From positions 1 to 20,141 of the forward strand of contig JBQTIA010000044.1 of assembly GCA_052388455.1 (NCBI GenBank): 20,141 nucleotides of DNA, in the 5' to 3' direction. The position numbers and the translations under genes were made by a program. How positions within the stretch are numbered: the first letter of the stretch is position 1; every line of letters begins with the position of its first letter. The notes beneath the pieces are model-generated. The model saw only the letters and a program-made list of their open reading frames with translations, made no database searches and had not been told where the DNA came from. Of the stretch, positions 17,429-20,141 are shown in pieces. The stretch comes from CAZSNH01 sp052388455 (lineage in GTDB: Bacteria; Pseudomonadota; Alphaproteobacteria; Rhizobiales; Hyphomicrobiaceae).

Positions 17429-17641
17429 TCAAGGACTTGAATGGCGCACGCCGGCCGATGCCTCAGCGGCTCCGGCCGACAGTTCGCCGACGCCGATGAC
17501 TAAATCTGAGTCGGACCCTGCCATGGGGATTTCGGGAGCCATTGCCCCCAGTATTATGACTGCTGTGGCCGAGAAACAGTACAGTCCGGCCAGTGCGCGG
17601 GGCGACACGGAGAGCCGTCGAACCTGCGAATGATGCAACAA
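17429..17641 (-). CDS. Possible small membrane protein between gspC-like and gspD
   Basis: A 70-residue frame with a TTG start and one hydrophobic segment (LAGLYCFSATAVIILGAMAP), ending 13 bases before the gspD start in the same direction. The rest is Gly/Ala/Ser-rich. Codon use (ATA, TTA, TGT) is poorer in GC than in the flanking genes, no strong ribosome site is seen, and I recognise no family. It is listed because it fills most of a 316-base gap inside an otherwise tight operon. It may equally be non-coding leader sequence of gspD. Confidence 0.25.
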   Translation of the reverse strand: MLHHSQVRRLSVSPRALAGLYCFSATAVIILGAMAPEIPMAGSDSDLVIGVGELSAGAAEASAGVRHSSP

Positions 17642-17731
17642 TTGCCTTTGAGCAGAACAACGGGGACGGTGCGACGTCGGTCGACCAGCGCGCGCGCCCG
17701 TCGCAGCGCATCTGAGGGGGGTGATCTATAC

Positions 17732-18265
17732 TTATGGTTTACTTGATTGATGTAAAAATAGTTCTTCTTTGCTTCCATCTTTCTCGATGAGTACGTGATT
17801 TTCTTCTATCCGACTGAGCCGCCAGCCATCGATGTCGCGGCCGACCGTCAGCCACGTTCCATGGGATTGCCCGTTCGGCCTCAGCAAAGCACGCCGCGAG
17901 CCACCGCTGCCCATCAGGCCAACCAGTGAGAGGCCGCTTGGTGCGGCCGGGATGATCTCGGTCTGCTCGCTCGCGGGTGCGGGTGGCAGGTCCTCCTCGG
18001 TGTTCGGACTGGGAACGACGGGTCGCCGGGTCGGCTGAAACAGCGGCCGCGACACCGTCTCCCGATAGTCCGAGAGCGGTTTGAGTTGCGACGCAAGGCC
18101 CGGCTGGGTCAGTGCCGGCCCGGACGCCCGGTCGGCCGGGTCAGCCTCGGAGGCCAGCGGCGAGATATCGATCGGCATGTCGGCCAGTCGAGTGTTCAAC
18201 AGCGCCAGGGCGCCGGCGAGCCACAGCAACAGCACCACTCCCAAAATGCGTCGCCTCGCGCTCAT
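17732..18265 (-). CDS. GspC-like inner-membrane protein of the type II secretion system
   Basis: This 177-residue protein has a short cytoplasmic start (MSARRR), one membrane helix (about 7-25, ILGVVLLLWLAGALALLN), a Pro-rich periplasmic linker with the motif TVSRPLFQPTRRP, and a small beta domain at about 107-172 (LSLVGLMGSGGSRRALLRP, later LTVGRDIDGWRLSRI). That layout matches the homology-region domain of GspC (sometimes named GspN in alphaproteobacteria), which links the inner-membrane platform to the N0 domain of the secretin. There is no PDZ or coiled-coil C-terminus, as in short GspC forms. ATG 18265 follows the gspM stop by four bases and is preferred to an upstream start at 18316 that would overlap gspM. 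The 3' end is noticeably AT-richer than the rest. Confidence 0.75.
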   Translation of the reverse strand: MSARRRILGVVLLLWLAGALALLNTRLADMPIDISPLASEADPADRASGPALTQPGLASQLKPLSDYRETVSRPLFQPTRRPVVPSPNTEEDLPPAPASEQTEIIPAAPSGLSLVGLMGSGGSRRALLRPNGQSHGTWLTVGRDIDGWRLSRIEENHVLIEKDGSKEELFLHQSSKP

Positions 18266-18269
18266 CGAC

Positions 18270-18842
18270 CTATGCCTTCTTCCGCTCGACAGCACCGTAG
18301 AGGCCAAGTCGGACATCGAGCACTGAGGCCTGGGCCGGGTCGGCGCCGGTGACGGCCGGCGGCGCGGTGATCTGCAGGGTCTCGACGACCAGCGCGGGCC
18401 GGCCGGTCTCGAGCACGTAGAGGATGCGCTGAAGCTGCTCGATGGTGGCGCTCAATTGCATCTCGATGCCGACCAGTCGCACGATGCCGCTGTCGCGCGC
18501 GGGGAGCGCTCTGGTGCTGCGGACGACGAGACTTTCGGCTTCCGCAATCCTGCCGATCAGGGATTGCAGGCTCGCGATCCGCACGGCATCGCTGCCGCCG
18601 GACAGGTAGAGGTCACTATCGGAACCGGCTGTCGCCGCGACTTCGCTGTCCGCGGTCTTGCGGGTTTCGGTCACCAGTTCGCCGTATCGGCCGAGCAGGC
18701 GGCGCTGCTCGGTGATGCGCTCGCGAACATCCTGCAGATGGGTGACCAGCGGTCCGAGTGCGAGTTGATAGACCGACCATCCGACCGCAACCAGCAGCGT
18801 CAGCGCCAAGAACTTGCTCGCCAGTTTTGTCAGGATGGTCAT
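18270..18842 (-). CDS. gspM: Type II secretion system protein GspM-like
   Basis: This 190-residue protein has a short cytoplasmic start, one membrane helix (about 8-30, FLALTLLVAVGWSVYQLALG), a coiled-coil region (about 33-65, HLQDVRERITEQRRLLGRYG) and a C-terminal ferredoxin-like fold typical of the GspM 'b' family (about 90-185, with MQLSATIEQLQRILYVLETG). GspM pairs with GspL in the inner-membrane platform that holds the assembly ATPase. Its ATG overlaps the gspL stop (ATGA, 18839-18842), showing translational coupling, and the GspC-like gene starts four bases after its stop. The family call rests on order, size and topology more than on strict motifs. Confidence 0.8.
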   Translation of the reverse strand: MTILTKLASKFLALTLLVAVGWSVYQLALGPLVTHLQDVRERITEQRRLLGRYGELVTETRKTADSEVAATAGSDSDLYLSGGSDAVRIASLQSLIGRIAEAESLVVRSTRALPARDSGIVRLVGIEMQLSATIEQLQRILYVLETGRPALVVETLQITAPPAVTGADPAQASVLDVRLGLYGAVERKKA

Positions 18843-19951
18843 GGCGCGGCGGCCTCGTCCTCGGGCGTGCCACGCGGCACCTTGGCCGAAAGCTGCGCCC
18901 TGAGGCTGAAACGCTCCTTGCCGCCGGCCTGATCCCTCGTCACCGGGGCGGCGAACGAGACATCCGAAAACAGCGGATCGTTCTCGACGCCGGCGATCAG
19001 GGGTGCCGCAGCATCGGCTTCTCCCGACATTTGAACCGTATCTCCATCGATCCGCAGATCGCTCAGCCAGGCCGCATCCGGCAGGATGCGGGTCAGCGCA
19101 TCGACGATGGCGACCGCCGAGGGCCGGCCCGACTTGATCTCGTGTATCGCAAGCCGCTCCCGCACCTTCTCCTCGCTGGTGGCGACCTGTTGCCGGGCGG
19201 CCTCCGCCGCAACTTTCGCGTTGGCAACTTGTGAGGTCAGTTCGCCTAGGGCGGTCTCATATCGGGTGGTGGCGATGTATGCAGCCGATGCAGCCAGGGC
19301 GACGGACGCCGCCGCGAGGAGCCGCGTCAGAGGCACGGCGCGGCCCTCGCCGCGATCGTCGGTGCGCTTGGCGAGGAAGTCGATCGGCAGGCCGGCGGTG
19401 TCGTTACTGTTCCAGCACTCCACTCCGGCGATCTCGAGTCCCGCGCTTTCAATGTCACGGACCAGTTTGTCGACGTTCTCCCGGCGTGTGATGACCTGGG
19501 TGACGCCGACGACACCCCGTGCCGCAGACGACTCGTCGAGGATGAAGTCCGAGTAGACATCCTTCAGTCGGAACGGCGTCGCCCGTTCCAGGTCGAGATC
19601 GAGAAATCGACCGACCTCGCCCCTCGCGGCCTGCGGAACCTCCACGCGCCGGATGAAGCAGACCTCGCTCGGCAATCTCAGCCTGACAGGCGGCGGCGAA
19701 TTCGATCGGGCAAGGTTCGAGAGGGCGTCCCAGACATTGAGGTCGCCTACAATCGGGCTTTTGCCGTTTGGCCGCCGCGTCCGTTCGTCGATCAGCCGCA
19801 ATCCAGACGGGTCGGCGGAGACCACGAGGCCGGGTTTTGCCTGGCCTTTGCCGAAGGGCCGCCGCCACGGCAGCAGGCTTGCCAACTCTCCGATCCACCA
19901 GTTCCAAACCCGGCTTAGGGCGCCGAACACGGGCTGTGAAGCTTCGTTCAT
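18839..19951 (-). CDS. gspL: Type II secretion system protein GspL / PilN-domain protein
   Basis: This 370-residue bitopic protein has a cytoplasmic actin-like (PilM/GspL) half (about 38-200, with VRLRLPSEVCFIRRVEVPQA and GRFLDLDLERATPF), a membrane helix (about 208-228), a coiled coil (about 231-268) and a periplasmic PilN-like domain (about 270-350, LTRILPDAAWLSDLRIDGD). GspL recruits the GspE ATPase through its cytoplasmic half and GspM through its periplasmic half. ATG 19951 is preferred over TTG 19957; no good ribosome site is visible. It is first in the visible cluster. gspE, F, G-K would be expected upstream beyond the right edge, but 190 bases here hold no complete gene, so it may instead open its own transcript. 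Confidence 0.85.
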   Translation of the reverse strand: MNEASQPVFGALSRVWNWWIGELASLLPWRRPFGKGQAKPGLVVSADPSGLRLIDERTRRPNGKSPIVGDLNVWDALSNLARSNSPPPVRLRLPSEVCFIRRVEVPQAARGEVGRFLDLDLERATPFRLKDVYSDFILDESSAARGVVGVTQVITRRENVDKLVRDIESAGLEIAGVECWNSNDTAGLPIDFLAKRTDDRGEGRAVPLTRLLAAASVALAASAAYIATTRYETALGELTSQVANAKVAAEAARQQVATSEEKVRERLAIHEIKSGRPSAVAIVDALTRILPDAAWLSDLRIDGDTVQMSGEADAAAPLIAGVENDPLFSDVSFAAPVTRDQAGGKERFSLRAQLSAKVPRGTPEDEAAAP

Positions 19952-20141
19952 GATCAAAAACAGGAGCGATACCGGCCTCTGCTACGCCGAGCGGCCGACC
20001 AGGGACGCGCTGCGGTCACCAATCGGCGGTCGGTTGCGGTCATCAGACCTTTGGCCGTGGGCCGATAGTACATCACTATGGTAGCCTTTCGCGATCATTT
20101 CGAGTGAACAGGTTCGAGGCGCTTAATGAGGCCTCATGGCT
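19952..20141. other. Right-edge region upstream of gspL
   Basis: No complete gene. On the minus strand one frame is open from the edge (20141) to a stop at 20076-20078, about 21 residues, which could be the tail of an upstream gene. The remaining roughly 125 bases probably contain the gspL leader or promoter. The AT-richer patch around 20065-20100 would suit a promoter. Confidence 0.35.
20126..20137. repeat. Perfect 12-base palindrome
   Basis: ATGAGGCCTCAT is self-complementary over all 12 bases. It lies about 175 bases upstream of the gspL start and could be a dimeric regulator's operator or chance. Only one copy was noticed. Confidence 0.25.

Overview
The window looks like chromosomal DNA of an alphaproteobacterium, most likely from the Hyphomicrobiales (Rhodopseudomonas/Bradyrhizobium/Rhodoplanes-like). 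The reasons are high GC, the alphaproteobacterial form of ribosomal protein L32, a DivK-like receiver, a response-regulator cyclase of a type common in rhizobia, and a reduced GspC/D/L/M secretion cluster. This placement comes from family resemblance, not a database search. No rRNA, tRNA, CRISPR array, insertion sequence or phage gene was found.

Layout. 1-294: no gene assigned. 295-1923 (minus strand): a LuxR-type regulator that appears frameshifted, a small periplasmic cytochrome c, a strong hairpin terminator and a small secreted protein of unknown function. 2141-6882 (minus): a three-gene signalling operon consisting of a soluble PAS-PAS-GAF-GAF-GAF histidine kinase, a single-domain receiver whose start overlaps the kinase stop by four bases, and a receiver fused to a class III nucleotide cyclase. 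6883-7519: a long non-coding gap. 7520-8230 (plus): a CRP-like regulator that keeps the cyclic-nucleotide pocket and the CRP DNA-reading residues. 8240-8268: a perfect hairpin shared by two convergent genes. 8291-10513 (minus): a catalase-peroxidase with an export signal. 10960-12669 (plus): dihydrofolate reductase, ribosomal protein L32 and a four-helix membrane protein, followed by a clear terminator. 12879-14669 (plus): a PAS-GGDEF-EAL protein with a dead GGDEF site and an intact EAL site. 14721-19951 (minus): a type II secretion block, gspL-gspM-gspC-like-gspD, followed by a tiny cysteine-rich secreted protein.

How the parts may work together. The kinase operon and the divergent CRP-like gene could form a local circuit: phosphorelay to receiver to cyclic nucleotide to CRP-like factor. 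The exported catalase-peroxidase next door is a candidate output, but this is inference. The secretion cluster holds the outer-membrane secretin and the inner-membrane assembly proteins. The ATPase and pseudopilin genes are absent and would be expected beyond the right edge or elsewhere. The best leads for something undescribed are the kinase/cyclase/CRP neighbourhood, the exported KatG, and the small cysteine-rich protein linked to the secretin.
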